A stretch of DNA of 64,000 nucleotides, from assembly GCF_958298935.1 (NCBI RefSeq), contig NC_084924.1, positions 20,743,819 to 20,807,818 of the forward strand. Reading direction: 5' to 3'. The notes below the pieces were generated by a model. The model searched no databases and was not told the origin of the DNA. It saw only the letters and a list, made by a program, of their open reading frames with translations. This stretch comes from Phragmites australis. Lineage: Eukaryota > Streptophyta > Magnoliopsida > Poales > Poaceae. How positions within the stretch are numbered: the first letter of the stretch is position 1; each line of letters starts with the position of its first letter. Of this stretch, positions 24,126 through 36,306 are shown one piece after another. Made by a program: the position numbers and the translations under genes.

Positions 24126-24307
24126 GTGAGATCATATGCTGAAAAATCGGCATTATTGTGAAATTGGCAAAGTGTTTGACACTTAGATGTTTTGCATGTG
24201 ATGATGTTTATGTGATGATGATGCTCGTGGTAGCATAATAGTATTTGTGGTTTTGATATGTGCAATACGCTCATGTGAGTAGTGTTGTGCGGATTGATAT
24301 GAGACAA

Positions 24308-26011
24308 CACTACGTAACAAACTATCAAAGGAGACAAGTTATTAGTCACGACTGCTCAGTACGCGTCACTAATGCAGTATTAGCAACGGGTCGTCATTTA
24401 ACCCGTCACTAATGTGTGGTCTAGGATGGGACTCGGCCAAAACTCGTCACTACTGAGAGGTCATTAGTGACGGTAAGGGAATAACCCGTCACTAAAGATA
24501 GTAGTGATGGATCATCTCAAAACCCATCACTAATGACTCCATCATTAGTGATGGGTAGAGAGAGCACACTCATTAGTGACGGGTGACCTCAAAACTCATC
24601 ATTAGTGATGGGTAGAGAGGGTACTCTCATTATTGATGGGTGATAAAGACACCCATCACTAATGGCTGACTCACTAGTGATAGACATTTAGATAACCCGT
24701 CACTAATGACTAATCGGATCCTCAGTCATTGCTAGTAGGGTACAAAATTCATAACTTTTTGATACTAACTCAGATGGGGAAATACTTTATATGAAAATTG
24801 TAGCCCTCGACGAGGTCTACAACTTCTTAGTTGATCACTTTTTTATTTGAAGCCATATAGATATACAAATAAATATATAAAAACTATCGAAGGAACCACA
24901 CACAGGATCACAAACTAAAGTACTGGATCTAATATAAAACTAGTAGGAATCATTGAAAAGACACACATTGGGTCACAAAGTTGAAAATTACAAATTCAAA
25001 GATTTTTATCATGAGTTTGGTAACTCAGATTGATGAAACATCTACGCAGCACAACTTTCAGATGTAGCACTGTGTGTCTAAAAATTTCCAGGCAAATCGG
25101 AAAAGGTCAATTTTCGACAAAAAACTTCAGATGTCTTCTGAGAATGTTTTGGGGGTCCAGAAAGGGTACAAGTCTAAAGACCTGTATTTTTTTCGAATGT
25201 GCCTCCTCGTTAGCTTTGAAAGTAGAGATCAAACGTTGAAATCGAACTCCGTATGCAAAAGTTATGGTCGTTTTACTGAACACTGCACGGGTTGGACACA
25301 AACTTTTTCATACGGAGTTGGATGCAGACAAACTTTATATGAACATTGTAGAACTCGGCGAGATCTACAACTTTGTAGTTGAAAATTTTATCATTTCAAA
25401 TCATTTAGCAAAATTATAGCCCTCGACAAAATTTGGCAAAATTAGTCATTAGTAGTGGATCATGTTTATGACGCGTTACTAATGACCTTTAACAAAGAAG
25501 GTTAAAAGAATAAAATATACAGTTTCTATCACAACTACATGATAGTAGAGATGGTAAGATGGTTACATGCGTGAGGAGGAGGTCGCGGGTTCGATTCTCA
25601 TGGAACGCAAACATGAAAACAATGTGAAAAAATATGGCTTGTGAGGCATATGTGATGAGCCTGCGTTAGGATGGCTCAGTTGAAAAAATAGTTTTTTGAC
25701 TTTTTGTGTGAAAAAAATATGAAAAATGTTCATCGGTCATTGGTCTCGGTCAAGAATACAACCCGTCACTAATGACTGAATATTAGTGACGGGTCATGGT
25801 TACGACCCTTCACTAATATCCTCATTAGTGATGGGCCATCACCCGATAGTGACGGTTCACGGTTATGACCCATCACTAATATCCTCATTAGTGATGGGCC
25901 ATCGTCCGTTACTAATGACCTATCATTAATGACGCGATAAGAGTGATGGGTCCAGGACCCGTCACTAATGCCGGTTATCACCCGTCACTACTGAATTTTT
26001 TTCACGTAGTG
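24308..26011. mobile_element. Non-autonomous CACTA element, 1704 bp, TSD CAA
   Basis: The left end is CACTACGTAACAAAC and the right end, on the opposite strand, is CACTACGTGAAAAAAATTC, giving the CACTA terminus on both sides. The 3-bp flanks are CAA (24305-24307) and CAA (26012-26014), the right TSD size for this superfamily. Both subterminal zones are filled with the motif ATTAGTGACGGGT in both orientations (24350-24730 and 25750-25990), typical of transposase-binding subterminal repeats. The middle (24740-25440) has no transposase. Frames at 25030-25382 and 25769-25981 have no domain. The element must be mobilised in trans. Confidence 0.9.
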
Positions 26012-26014
26012 CAA

Positions 26015-28492
26015 ATTTGTGAGAACTTGTACTTGAAATTGGTTATTGGTTTTATTCATGTGCAAGTGTCATCCTGAGGTTGGACGTGATCAGTGATTGG
26101 ACCGAGACTAGGTTCAGGGAGGAACTGATGTCAAGGCGATCAGGAGGTCATGTGGGACATTCTGGCTAGGGAGTGATGCACATGAAGATTATCACACCAT
26201 GATACGTACTAGAGAGATGTACGTACACCATGGGATGTCCGAGGCTGAAGCAACAATGGCCGGACTGAGTGCACGATGCAGCCTGTTAGACGGGAGCCGG
26301 GCTTCTGTGGTGTATTCGAGTTGGTTTTTACTGTAGCAACCGATCAGAATGGCTACTGTGTTATATAATGTTTTGTTAGCCGGTGAATAGGAACCGACCT
26401 GAAAAATAGATAATAGATGAGAAAAGAGAAAGAGATTAGAGGGGAACTAATCTAGGGTTTCATGTGAAACTTTTTAAGGATGCTTTGAGATACATCTTGT
26501 GAACCCATCAAGATCAAAATTTTGTAAGCTTTTCTTCGTGTTCATTGCTTCATGTTGTTTTTCATTGGATGTTCAATTGTTGCAATTTGCATTTGTTTGA
26601 TCCTTCCAAAATCATCCTATAGCATCAAAGTAATATTCTTAAAAGTTTGATTGGTCAATTTTTTTTAATTCATGCATAATTGGTAATTTATTGTTTAATC
26701 TATTTTCGTCACAGTATACCATGGTCTATTTGTGAATTTTATACCTTTAGATTCAAAGCCCTGATCAATTTTATTCTTATTGGAATTGTTTCACATTATT
26801 GACTAGTTTCTGTAGTAAAAAAATGAGGGCAATCTAACGGTTGGATTTTTTGGACATCACTTTTATAGAAGTGTGTCCCGAATTAATTCCTCTACATCGA
26901 AAATTGGCTTTCTGCTCAAAATTAAGCCTTATGGTATTTACCTTGATTTTATCCTTAAGCATGTATCAAACCCATTGAATAGTGTTATGAAATCCTAAGT
27001 ACTTGTTGAATTTAGATAAGGAATTGAAACATAATATTGACGAAGCATAGGAGAGTTGGGCAACATATCCAATTGCCTGTGGAATTAGGCATACTAGGTT
27101 TTCCATTGACCTTTGGCCTTGAATGTAAAGAATCCTAAGTTGCATGAATTGTATCCGGAGTATTGCAATATGTAGGATCAATTGAATTGTTTAGCCAAGC
27201 ACTTATCTGCATCAAAAGAACAACAATATTGAAAAAAATGTTAGAAAAACAATAGGTAACATTTGGAAAAAGAGCACGTACCAGTCAGATATTATCATTA
27301 TGCATCCCAGGTAAGCGTCTCCTTAGATTTTTCTTGTCTTTATTGCTATCCTTATCACCATACCCTTCTTGACCATCACATCCTAGTGGAGCTTCAGATG
27401 CATAAATGGTTTTACATGAAGTATATATGTTTCATACATGTTGGAATGGACAGCCAATGGATTCTAATAATGTGTAGTGAAACCAGCAGAAAAGAACCTT
27501 TTTTATACTGTTAGGCTTGGGACATATACGCGTTAGGATAAATTCATTGGGGACAGAGAATTTGCAGATGAATCTGGGGTTTCGGACATGTCAGTTGGCA
27601 GTGTTTTAATCGGGTTAACACCTGACACATCTCTCTCAATATCCTCGCTCCTTTGTTCTTCCTCAACTAAATTCGGCCCCTCACACACATTTACCATATA
27701 TATCATTTAGTGTATGAAGGACATCTCTTGATGGTGGCCTATCGTGCTTGGAACTTCCAAGCATAGGTCAACTGTTGATTCCATCATCAACAACCTATAC
27801 AAAGCTACTTCTGCTTGCCTGCCCTAGACGTTGCTTTGGATGTGGTTTTATTAAATCTACTTTTCCAATCTCCTTGTTGACCTCTAAATTTTCACTGGTG
27901 TCACAAAATTAGATGTTATGGTGGAGAATAGTCCTTAAACAACTATCGACTTTAGGTGGACCGAGACTTATAGGCCAGAGGATTTCGGCACTCGCAACCT
28001 CAACAAACAGAGAATATCAAGGAGGACAACCGTGACTCACACTGATGTTTATTGCCGGCAAACGCTAGATTCGAGGTTCAACATTGTGCAGAGTCCAAAG
28101 CCCACCGTGAGAATGGGAACTTGATCTTCTTTTGCCGGCAAGAGGAGTTTTTTTTCCGTAGGAGCAACAATTTTGTATTTTGTTTTTATTTTTTCAAGAT
28201 CCTTCATAACCAAAGATTGATAAGGCAAGCCTATTGTTGCTTTAGTCAGCGAAGACACAGACGAGTAAAATGAGCAATCTAATAAGCAAACGATATCAAT
28301 AAAATGAAGCTAAATTAAACAGATAATATCAATCCAGCCATTTCCAATACACGACAATATTTTAAAGTCACCTGACTTTAGAGACCATCCGCTTATCGTG
28401 CACACAGCCGTCCACCCCAACTCACTGTCAACCCCACGCCTCAAACTCCCAAGAATGCCAGATTATCCACTGCTCCCTCCTCTTCTTCCACC
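26015..28492. other. Intergenic interval upstream of the ARASP-like gene
   Basis: The first part may be the rest of a Copia-type LTR (see 24112). From about 27200 the sequence is AT-rich without a convincing gene. A 69-residue minus-strand frame at 28049-28258 contains a coding-like stretch (MKDLEKIKTKYKIVAPTEKK) but no recognised domain. The bases just upstream of 28493 would hold the promoter and 5' UTR of the gene; no clear TATA box was identified. Confidence 0.4.
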
Positions 28493-29734
28493 ATGATTAC
28501 CACCCACCTCTCCCCCACCCCCAAGCTCCCTTTCCACTCCCACCTTGCCGTGCCCTTCTCCCTCACGCGCCGCCACCGACACCTCGCCAAGCCCGTCTCC
28601 GTCCCCGCCGCGGCGCCGCCGGACCCCCTCGCGAGCGTCGAGTCGGTGGTCTCCGCCGCCTCCGTCCTGGCCGCCATCGTGCTCGTCCACGAGTCGGGCC
28701 ACTTCCTCGCCGCGGCCTCCCGCGGCATCCACATCTCCCAGTTCTCCATCGGCTTCGGCCCGGCCCTCGCTCGCTTCCGCGTCGGCCCCGTCGAGTACTC
28801 GCTCCGCGCCATCCCGCTCGGCGGCTACGTCGGCTTCCCCGACGACGACCCCGAGTCCGGCTTCGCACCCGACGACCCCGACCTCCTCCGCAACCGCCCC
28901 GTCCCCGACCGCCTCCTCGTCGTCTCCGCCGGCGTCGCCGCCAACCTCGCCTTCGCCTTCCTCATCGTCTGCGCCCAGGCGCTCACCGTCGGCGTCCCCG
29001 TCCAGGCGCAGCTCCCTGGAGTGCTCGTGCCTGAGGTCCTCCCAGGCTCTGCGGCCGCCCGCGCCGGAATCCTCCCCGGCGACGTCATCCTAGCCGTCCC
29101 CGGCGCCGCGCCCGAGCCGTCTGTTCCCGTCCTAGTCGACCTCATCAAGGCCAGCCCCAGCAAGAAGGTGCCCATCACCGTGTCAAGAACCGCGCCCGGG
29201 GCCGGGGACAGGCAGTCCGTTGAACTCACTCTCGTGCCGGACACCAGCGCTGATGGCACAGGGCGCATCGGCGTGCAGCTATCCCCCAACTTCCTGGTCA
29301 GGCGCGTCCGACCCCAAAACCTGGCCGACGCGACCGTCCTCGCCGTGCGCGAGTTCACGCTCTTGACCGGGACGGTGTTCGATGGGCTCAGGCAGACATT
29401 GCTCAACTTCTCGCAGTCGGCGGAGAAGGTATCAGGTCCTGTGGCCATCATTGCTGTCGGCGCCGAAGTGGCCAGGTCCAGCGCTGACGGGCTGTTTCAA
29501 TTCGCGGCAGTGATTAACCTCAACCTTGCGGCTATAAACTTGTTGCCGTTGCCGGCATTGGACGGTGGGACGTTGGCGTTGATCCTTCTTGAGGCAGCCC
29601 GTGGTGGTCGGAAGATTCCCCGTGAAGTTGAGCAGGGGATCATGTCGTCAGGAATATTGGTGGTGCTGATGGTTGGCATATTCCTTATTGTGCGTGACAC
29701 GCTCAATCTTGACTTCATCAAGGAGATTTTGTGA
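28493..29734 (+). CDS. ARASP: Plastid site-2-type zinc metalloprotease, ARASP/RseP-like (M50B)
   Basis: A single open frame of 413 codons encodes an intramembrane zinc protease of the S2P/RseP family. The zinc-binding HEXXH motif is HESGH at residues 66-70, inside a hydrophobic segment (VLAAIVLVHESGHFLAAA). The second family motif, with the metal-ligand Asp, is NLLPLPALDGG, with LDG at residues 356-358. A PDZ-like domain lies at about residues 174-252 (VLVPEVLPGSAAARAGILPG), further membrane segments at about 145-163 and 388-401. Residues 1 to about 45 are Ser/Pro/Arg/His-rich and acid-free, fitting a chloroplast transit peptide. The length is close to the plant family, and the ATG is in ACCATGA context after a stretch without upstream start in frame. 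The 5' half is extremely GC-rich, falling towards the 3' end, as usual in grasses. It appears intact; the substrate is not known from sequence. Confidence 0.92.
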   Translation: MITTHLSPTPKLPFHSHLAVPFSLTRRHRHLAKPVSVPAAAPPDPLASVESVVSAASVLAAIVLVHESGHFLAAASRGIHISQFSIGFGPALARFRVGPVEYSLRAIPLGGYVGFPDDDPESGFAPDDPDLLRNRPVPDRLLVVSAGVAANLAFAFLIVCAQALTVGVPVQAQLPGVLVPEVLPGSAAARAGILPGDVILAVPGAAPEPSVPVLVDLIKASPSKKVPITVSRTAPGAGDRQSVELTLVPDTSADGTGRIGVQLSPNFLVRRVRPQNLADATVLAVREFTLLTGTVFDGLRQTLLNFSQSAEKVSGPVAIIAVGAEVARSSADGLFQFAAVINLNLAAINLLPLPALDGGTLALILLEAARGGRKIPREVEQGIMSSGILVVLMVGIFLIVRDTLNLDFIKEIL

Positions 29735-32700
29735 TACTTGGGGTGAAAACTTTATCACAGTTGTAGTGGAATCGCCTGTATCAAACTTCAGGTGGCCTGG
29801 AATGGTTAGTAGTTGTGATTCTTTTTACCCTTTGGTGGGATTGCTCTAGCACTCTAGCTTGCAATAGCTATCATAGGTCCGTACTGCTGTTTCCGGAATG
29901 AAGGTTGCGAAGTTACAGTTAATTGCAATTCAAGATAAAAAGTGATGTTGAGTTGTTGATATGTAAATTTCTGCTTGCAATGCACAATGAGTTGCTTATT
30001 AACTTGGTGCTTTTGTATCATCTTGAAATCATTGTATTGAAATGAAATCATATTAGCTTATAACATCAGTGCTGTAAGCCTAATCATCATGATCTTCAGT
30101 CTCCTATCTTAAACTGCTTTTACTGACATTGGAAGTCTATGAATCTGATCAGTAGATAATTTCTATTTGGCTCTGCACCTGTTTATTAGAGGATATGCAT
30201 AAGACAGCATAACCTTTCCCTGTAGTACGTTTATTGTCTGATGGGTATTCGAGTGACTCCATTTCCAATGACACACTAACTCCGGTCCAATTTTACTTGT
30301 TTAAAACGTATATATGGTTCCCTACGCATATAATTTGGCATAACTTTGCCTAAGTATATATTGAAAGGAATCAATAGAACTACAATGATAAATCTATTCA
30401 TACTCTCCTGTGACACATCTGAATGCTTGATGCGTAATAATTGTCTAAGTTTCAAAAATTTAACGGCACATGTTTTAGAACATCCATTTTTCAAGTAACA
30501 AGGAACAACAAGGTTCAAGTTACGACCCGCATGGAGCTAGCAGTGAATGCACGTATGGGACTAGGGACCTAAGCTTTTTTCTTGGACCTGTTTGCAATTA
30601 ATCAGGCAGAGAGACCACCTCGATCGCAACGAGGAAGAAAGGCCAGCAATGCCGGAGCCATACATGACACAGCTCAGACCAAAGGAATTTGGCTTCCTCC
30701 ATAGTAGAGTATGTAGGCCATTATTTCCACTACAAAGAGTAGTAGCATACTCCTAGCATGCCGCCGACTCGGATGTCATCCAATTTGGCCCTGCCGACTG
30801 CGCGCGCGGCAACGCGTGGTCTTCACCGGTGCTGATGCACGTCAAGTCGTTACATGGGCGCGCAACGGGGTATCCAAACATATCGATCGGCCTAGTGGCC
30901 TGGCGCAGAAAAAAATGGATGCCGTCGCCGTAGGCACGATCGAGTTCGTTTCATGGCGGCGCCCTTTGTTACGCACGCATGTCTACCCTAACCGATCGGA
31001 CGGGAGCCATTGCATTACCATCCTCGTGTGCCTCGTGGCCGTGTAACCTGTCCGAAGCTTCCACATGGATTATCTATGTCATCTGCCACCCTTTCGTTCT
31101 ACTACCTTCATGTAATTAACTGACACACTTCATAAGTGTATGGGCATTGGAAATTTGAATTCATTTATCAATTTTAGATACCTAAGCTGACCGATTTCCC
31201 TTTTATAAAATCAGCAAAATTACATCGCCTTTATCAAACGATTACAAAAACTCGCATTTTGCAAAGAACTAAGCACTGGTTTGCCTAACTTTTCACGAAT
31301 TCACACTTTTAAACACTGCCATCGTTTCTTTCCGAATCTCAATGATCTGCTATCCAACACATCACAAAAATGAGAAAATGAGAGATGTTGTTTGAATTTT
31401 GCATGGCTTTTTCAGTTATACATTATGGATCTAGACTTTTGCATTGGAGAGCACTGGTGTTTAGGTGAGTGCTTCAAACAATTTAAGCACCTGTAAAAAG
31501 GGAGTTTTCACTGGACGAGATAATTTTAATGTAAGTGCTTGATGATATGTCAACTTTCTCTTTCCTAAAGCACCCTTAAAGTAGGTGTTTGGATTGGAGA
31601 TGCCCTAATGGACTACAATTTATATCTAGCATGCCCGATATACAATTTGATCTAAACTCCAAATGCAGAAGAGTTTATCTATACCAAATGAAGTACAGAA
31701 GGATAAATGTAAATTGACCATTTGTATATTCATATTCATACTGATGGTTATGCCGATGTGCTCTGTAGGTGACTTTTTCCCTTTATGTTTTCAGGTCACG
31801 AACGGATCCAGGCCCGAGACTACTAGGGATCCAACCCTGGGCATAGGACTAAAAGCTCGCTAAAACCCAATGGAGGCCCTAGGATCTAGCCCAGCCCGGG
31901 ACGTGGCCCATTTCTTCCTCTGTCCTTGATAACAACTGCTCCATATTCTTCGATCAAGTGTGCATCATGGGAGACCGGAAACAACAAAGCCACATTCGCG
32001 TTAATTTTACGATGGATTTATGACCATCAACCACGACATGAATTAATACATTTCTCTTATTAATGTTCACTGGTACCAATTTCCCCACAAATTGGTGAGG
32101 AAATGTAAAAGTACATCTCCCAATTTGAGCGTACTAGATGAAGAATTTGTTTCACGTTGAGATGGATTGTGGTAATCTTATTGGGTGTAATTGTTTTTTT
32201 AATCTAAGTTGCGAGCAAAGATATTAAGAACTTCCAAATAACACAAGTGTAAGAGAAAACAGTTGTACAACCAATTTCTTTTATTTCCCAAACAAACTAT
32301 GATATATTCACGACTACGTTTGTACAAAGCTCTAAAAATTGTCACAGCGTACCACAGCAAAATAACCGCAAACTGATCCAGAAAATAGCATGCTCCACAC
32401 GGATGTGCAATCTCCAAAGTTGATAAGGGTCATGATTAGAGTTCCTGTTCTCCTATTATAAGGAAGATAGGTCCTACTAGGATGGCCCCGTCTCCTTATT
32501 ATGCTTGACCCTAAATACTTTCAATTGCCTGCATTGCCTTTGAGGTAACATGACTACCAGCTACTCCTATTCACAAAAGTAAACATTAGGCCTAGTTTGG
32601 GAAACAGGAGATTTAGGCGTATTTCTCTACCTCAAAAATTTACTATAGAAATCTTGCGTTCTAAGCAGACCGAAGACAACATACTAGGTCTCATGTGCCA

Positions 32701-32746
32701 ATATAATGCTCTAACAGGAGGAGCGGATGGTCACAAAGATTCAGGT
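29735..32746. other. Intergenic, downstream of the ARASP-like gene
   Basis: The first 300 bp would be 3' UTR. No gene with a recognisable domain was found. A segment near 31430-31610 has repeated 'ATTGGAGA' and 'GTGTTT' blocks reminiscent of a MITE, but no proper inverted termini could be paired. Confidence 0.45.
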
Positions 32747-32751
32747 GCCAA

Positions 32752-33024
32752 TGTAATACCGAATTTTGAGAGAGAGAAAAAAAGACAGTTTTGATCAAAA
32801 AGTTGACTTTTTGATCCGTTGCTCGTATGGACGATCGGAGACCGTGGTTGCGTTCATCTCGTCGAGACAAACCTATTTTGCTATTCATATGTCCATTCCG
32901 AGTACTTTGTGACCCGTAGCAAATCCATTAAATTTAGACCGTTGTTTTTTTTTTAAAAAAAAGGATAAGTACCGGATGGATCGGCCCTCAACCTGATCCA
33001 TCCAGACTCTTCTCACGTTCGCCC

Positions 33025-33055
<31 letters not shown>

Positions 33056-34810
33056 CTTGTTGCCATTCTCCACGTGCGCTGCGTGCCGCGTTGTGTCGCC
33101 TGCTCCTGCCGCCTCTGCACCGTGCTGCGCCGCTGGCCGTCGTCACCTCCGCCTGTACCGGCTGTCGCCGCACCGCTGTTGCGTGCGCCGGGCCGCCGCA
33201 GCCGCGCCTGCGTGCCGCTGCCGCGCGCCGACGTGCTGCCGTGCAAGCCGGCCGCCGTTGCCTCTGTGCTAGCCGCTGTGCGAAGAAGCAAGCCAACAGC
33301 CGGCCAAAGAAGAAGCGAGGAGGAAGAAAACCAGGAAGGAAGAAAGAGAAAAAAAAGGGAGAGAGAAGGAAAAGAGAAAAGGAAAAAAGGGAAGAAAGAA
33401 GAAAAAAAGAAGAAAAAAGAGAAAGTTGGAAATTTCGTAATTTTGTCGGATTCGTCGTCAATCCTTCGAAGGTGATTCTTCAGTAATTCTTAGACGTTTA
33501 TGGTTAGATCAAATCAATCAATTCCTGTCGTATCATTTTATGTGATCAATAGTTTGATTCGTTTCAATAATCGTTATTGATTGGAAGATACGACATCCGA
33601 GTCGAAACATTCATTTGCTTCAACGGAGCAAAGTCTCATTAGTGGGAACTTTGATTCGACTCTGAATTAGAAATAGTGTATCATTTCATGTGATAAAGTT
33701 TTCTGTTCGGTTTTTTGAAATATAGGCGTATATGCGACGTTTTCAGACGTAGGGTTGACGCTTCATATTTTATGTGTTTTAAATGTGTTTTAGTGCTAAT
33801 AATATACCTGTACAGGTGGTACCACTTCCGGACGTTCTTGATCAAAATTTCTTCGTCGCTTTTGGTAAAAGGCAAGTAATGCAGGGGTGTGATTCAGTGC
33901 TATGTTTATATTCATGTCTTACTTTTTTTTGCAAATAAAATTGAAGTATATGGTTTTTTCTAATTCATGCAAATCATAGATGATGTTGCATTTGGTTAAT
34001 TAATTCCATGCTATTCTTATTGATTTAGATTGTACCTCTGTCATCATGAATCAGTTTGGTGTTTTTTTATCACGAGTCATCAAAAAGGAATAAAGAATTG
34101 ATGTCAATTCACATGCATACATATGCATTTATGCACTTCATATGGTGATAAAGGCCGATCACTGTCATCGTGCGTGATTCGTACCGGCACATGGAATTGC
34201 ATGAGATGTTGGCATCGTCTAGCTCTCAAATGGAGTTGCATCATGGCATTCATACATTTTTTTTATGATATCTGGAGAATACAGAATTCTGGGAGTTAAA
34301 TGCCATTTTTTGTGGGAGACTGGGTTGGAGTCTGTCGTTACTTTCTCGACAAATGATCTGAAAGACTATTCTCTTTAAAACCATGTGTTTTTTGTTGTTA
34401 TGAGAAGAATGTTCAATTCCCAAATACTTTTGAACTAATTGAGATGTGTTTATATTCATAGCTGTTACATGCTAAGCTCGTCTCACCCCCTGTTAAATCT
34501 TTACAGGTATGTTTAGAATGTTGATGTGCATTTTGGGTGATAGATCTTGATAGTTGCACGCACTACCTCATCACAATGTCGATAACTCAACCGGTGTTTA
34601 GAAGTTATGGTTTTGGATGGTCTGTCGTTTGTTTTGTATGTGTTGTGGTAAGACGCTGGTAGCATCATGAAAATTGCTATATATGTTGGTTATATCATAT
34701 ATTGTCTGCCTGTGATATTTTTTTGTCAGTTATACCGCCCCTATAGAGGAAATGTGCCAAAATTTCCTATTTTCAAATAATTATGCTTAGTTACAAAGTA
34801 GGGTGTTACA
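32752..34810 (+). repeat. 5' LTR of the Tekay-like element
   Basis: 2059 bp. It contains a CT microsatellite (33027-33056), a GC-rich patch (33070-33290) and a purine-rich AAGAAGGAAAGAG tract (33300-33425). These compositional blocks create many overlapping frames on both strands, none of them genes. Confidence 0.92.
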
Positions 34811-34813
34811 GCT

Positions 34814-34826
34814 TGGTATCAGAGTC
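34814..34826 (+). other. Primer binding site, initiator tRNA-Met type
   Basis: TGGTATCAGAGTC, three bases after the LTR end. It differs from the usual TGGTATCAGAGCC by one C-to-T change. Confidence 0.88.
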
Positions 34827-35004
34827 TAGGCTTTAGGTTCTAGGGTAAGAAGTTAATAACTTGACACACTTGCACATGTAGGATGGGAAAGGGTTTGCAT
34901 ATCTTTTCATATGCCTTGTTCCACTATATTCCCTTTAGTTCATTTGTTTGAAGTATTTTTGCAGTTTAGTGCTTATTTACTTATCCATTGTGGTGTTTGT
35001 AGCT

Positions 35005-36255
35005 ATGCCGCCAAAGGTGCGAGGTCGTGGTCGAGGTAATGAGGCGGGTCATAGTCGTACAACAATCCCAGGTCATGGTGATGCACAATTATCGGCTGCT
35101 GACGTTGAGTCCTCTCAACCAGGAAGTATCAGTCAAGCAGAGCTAATGACCACTATGAAGGAGATACAAGAAGAGCTAAGAGCATTAAGGCAGGCTATTC
35201 CAAATACTCTTGCTGCTGCTAGAGTTGTGGCACGTGAGATACCTGAAGAGGGTGCTACTAGTGGGGTAACGCTCCGTGAATGGGTTAGTATGAAATTGGA
35301 CTCCTTTGATGGATCAGGGACTCCAATTCAGGCTATAGATTGGCTTGCTTATATAGAAATGCAGCTGGATGCTTTTGATGTGTTGCCTCGAGACAAGGTT
35401 AGATATGTGATACAGTTGATGAAGGGAGAAGCCTAGATCTAGTGGAGAGGTGTACAGTCAGCTAGGACTGTTACCCATGAGGATCTTACCTGGTCTGAGT
35501 TTGTCAGACAATTTGAGAGGAGATTTTATCCAGCTACTTTTCTGGATAAAATGCAAATTGACTTAAACAACCCTGTTTCTTTTGAAAAAATGAATTTACT
35601 ATACACAAGGTCAGAAATCAGTGGCAGAGTATGAAGTGAGCTTTAATCAAATTGTGCGCTTTGTACCTCATATAGCCCACGATGATGCAGAGAAGGCCAG
35701 ACGTTTCAGACAGGGTTTGAAGCCTTTTATCCGTCATGTCCTTGGTGCTTTTGTTGTTACAGATTTTCGCTCTATGGTTGAACAAGCTTCTGGTGTTGAG
35801 TTGCAGCAATCTTATACTGATGATATTCGCAAGATGTCGGGAGCAGATCAGCATAAAGGACCAGAAGAGAAGAAGAGTCGTTTTGGTGGTCCCATCCATA
35901 AGAAGTATAAGGGACAACAACGTCACCAACCATACCGTGGTGGACCCTCTCAGATACATCCTCCAGGCACCAGTACCAAATTCGTACAGTGGTTAAACCC
36001 GGTTTTGGTTTGGTGTGCTTCAAGTGTGGTGATTCACATATGCAGAGTGAATATTCTTGGAAGGGAAACTGTTCGGTATGTGGTCGTCTAGGTCACAAGG
36101 ATGTGGTGTGTCGTAGAAACCTGAATAGTTGTATCAGGTGGGAACCAGTATCTTCTTCTTCTGGAGTTTCTCCTTCATCTAAGAGATCATCACATGTATT
36201 GGCTGCTACTCCTACTCCTACAGTCATTACTGGCCCGATGGCTCCACTGATGTAG
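35005..36255 (+). pseudogene. gag of the Tekay-like element, broken
   Basis: The likely start is the ATG at 35005 (MPPKVRGRGRGNEAG), not the upstream ATG at 34948 in the same frame. The capsid part runs to 35436, where two close TAG codons interrupt (in GCC TAG ATC TAG TGG). The capsid continues in another frame at 35621-36000 (EYEVSFNQIVRFVPHIAHDD, with the LVGA-like end), and the nucleocapsid lies in a third position at 35989-36255. The second zinc knuckle (CSVCGRLGHKDVVC) is intact with CX2CX4HX4C; the first (CFKCGDSHMQSEYSW) has lost its last Cys. At least two frameshifts and two stops prevent a full Gag. Confidence 0.88.
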
Positions 36256-36306
36256 TATTATCTTCCTTCTACAATTCCCACTGGGCCTTACTGGTCGCAT
36301 CAGCCT

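Noticed and set aside
25546..25620. tRNA-like segment with GGTTCGATTC (B-box-like) inside the CACTA element
   Set aside because: No acceptor stem or anticodon arm can be paired around it. Such fragments are common in grass transposons.
28049..28258. 69-codon minus frame upstream of the ARASP-like gene
   Set aside because: It looks partly coding-like but has no recognised family, no clear promoter and no continuation; kept only as a remark.
28545..29451. Long frames on both strands overlapping the ARASP-like gene
   Set aside because: They are Pro/Ser/Arg-rich shadows caused by the high GC content; only the plus frame 28493-29734 has the family motifs.
31430..31610. Possible MITE between the ARASP-like gene and the Tekay-like element
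   Set aside because: The similar ends are in the same, not inverted, orientation, and no target duplication was found.
33013..33486. Several overlapping frames up to 157 codons on both strands, repeated at 39967-40624
   Set aside because: They lie in the GC-rich, CT- and purine-rich blocks of the two LTRs and are low-complexity in every frame.
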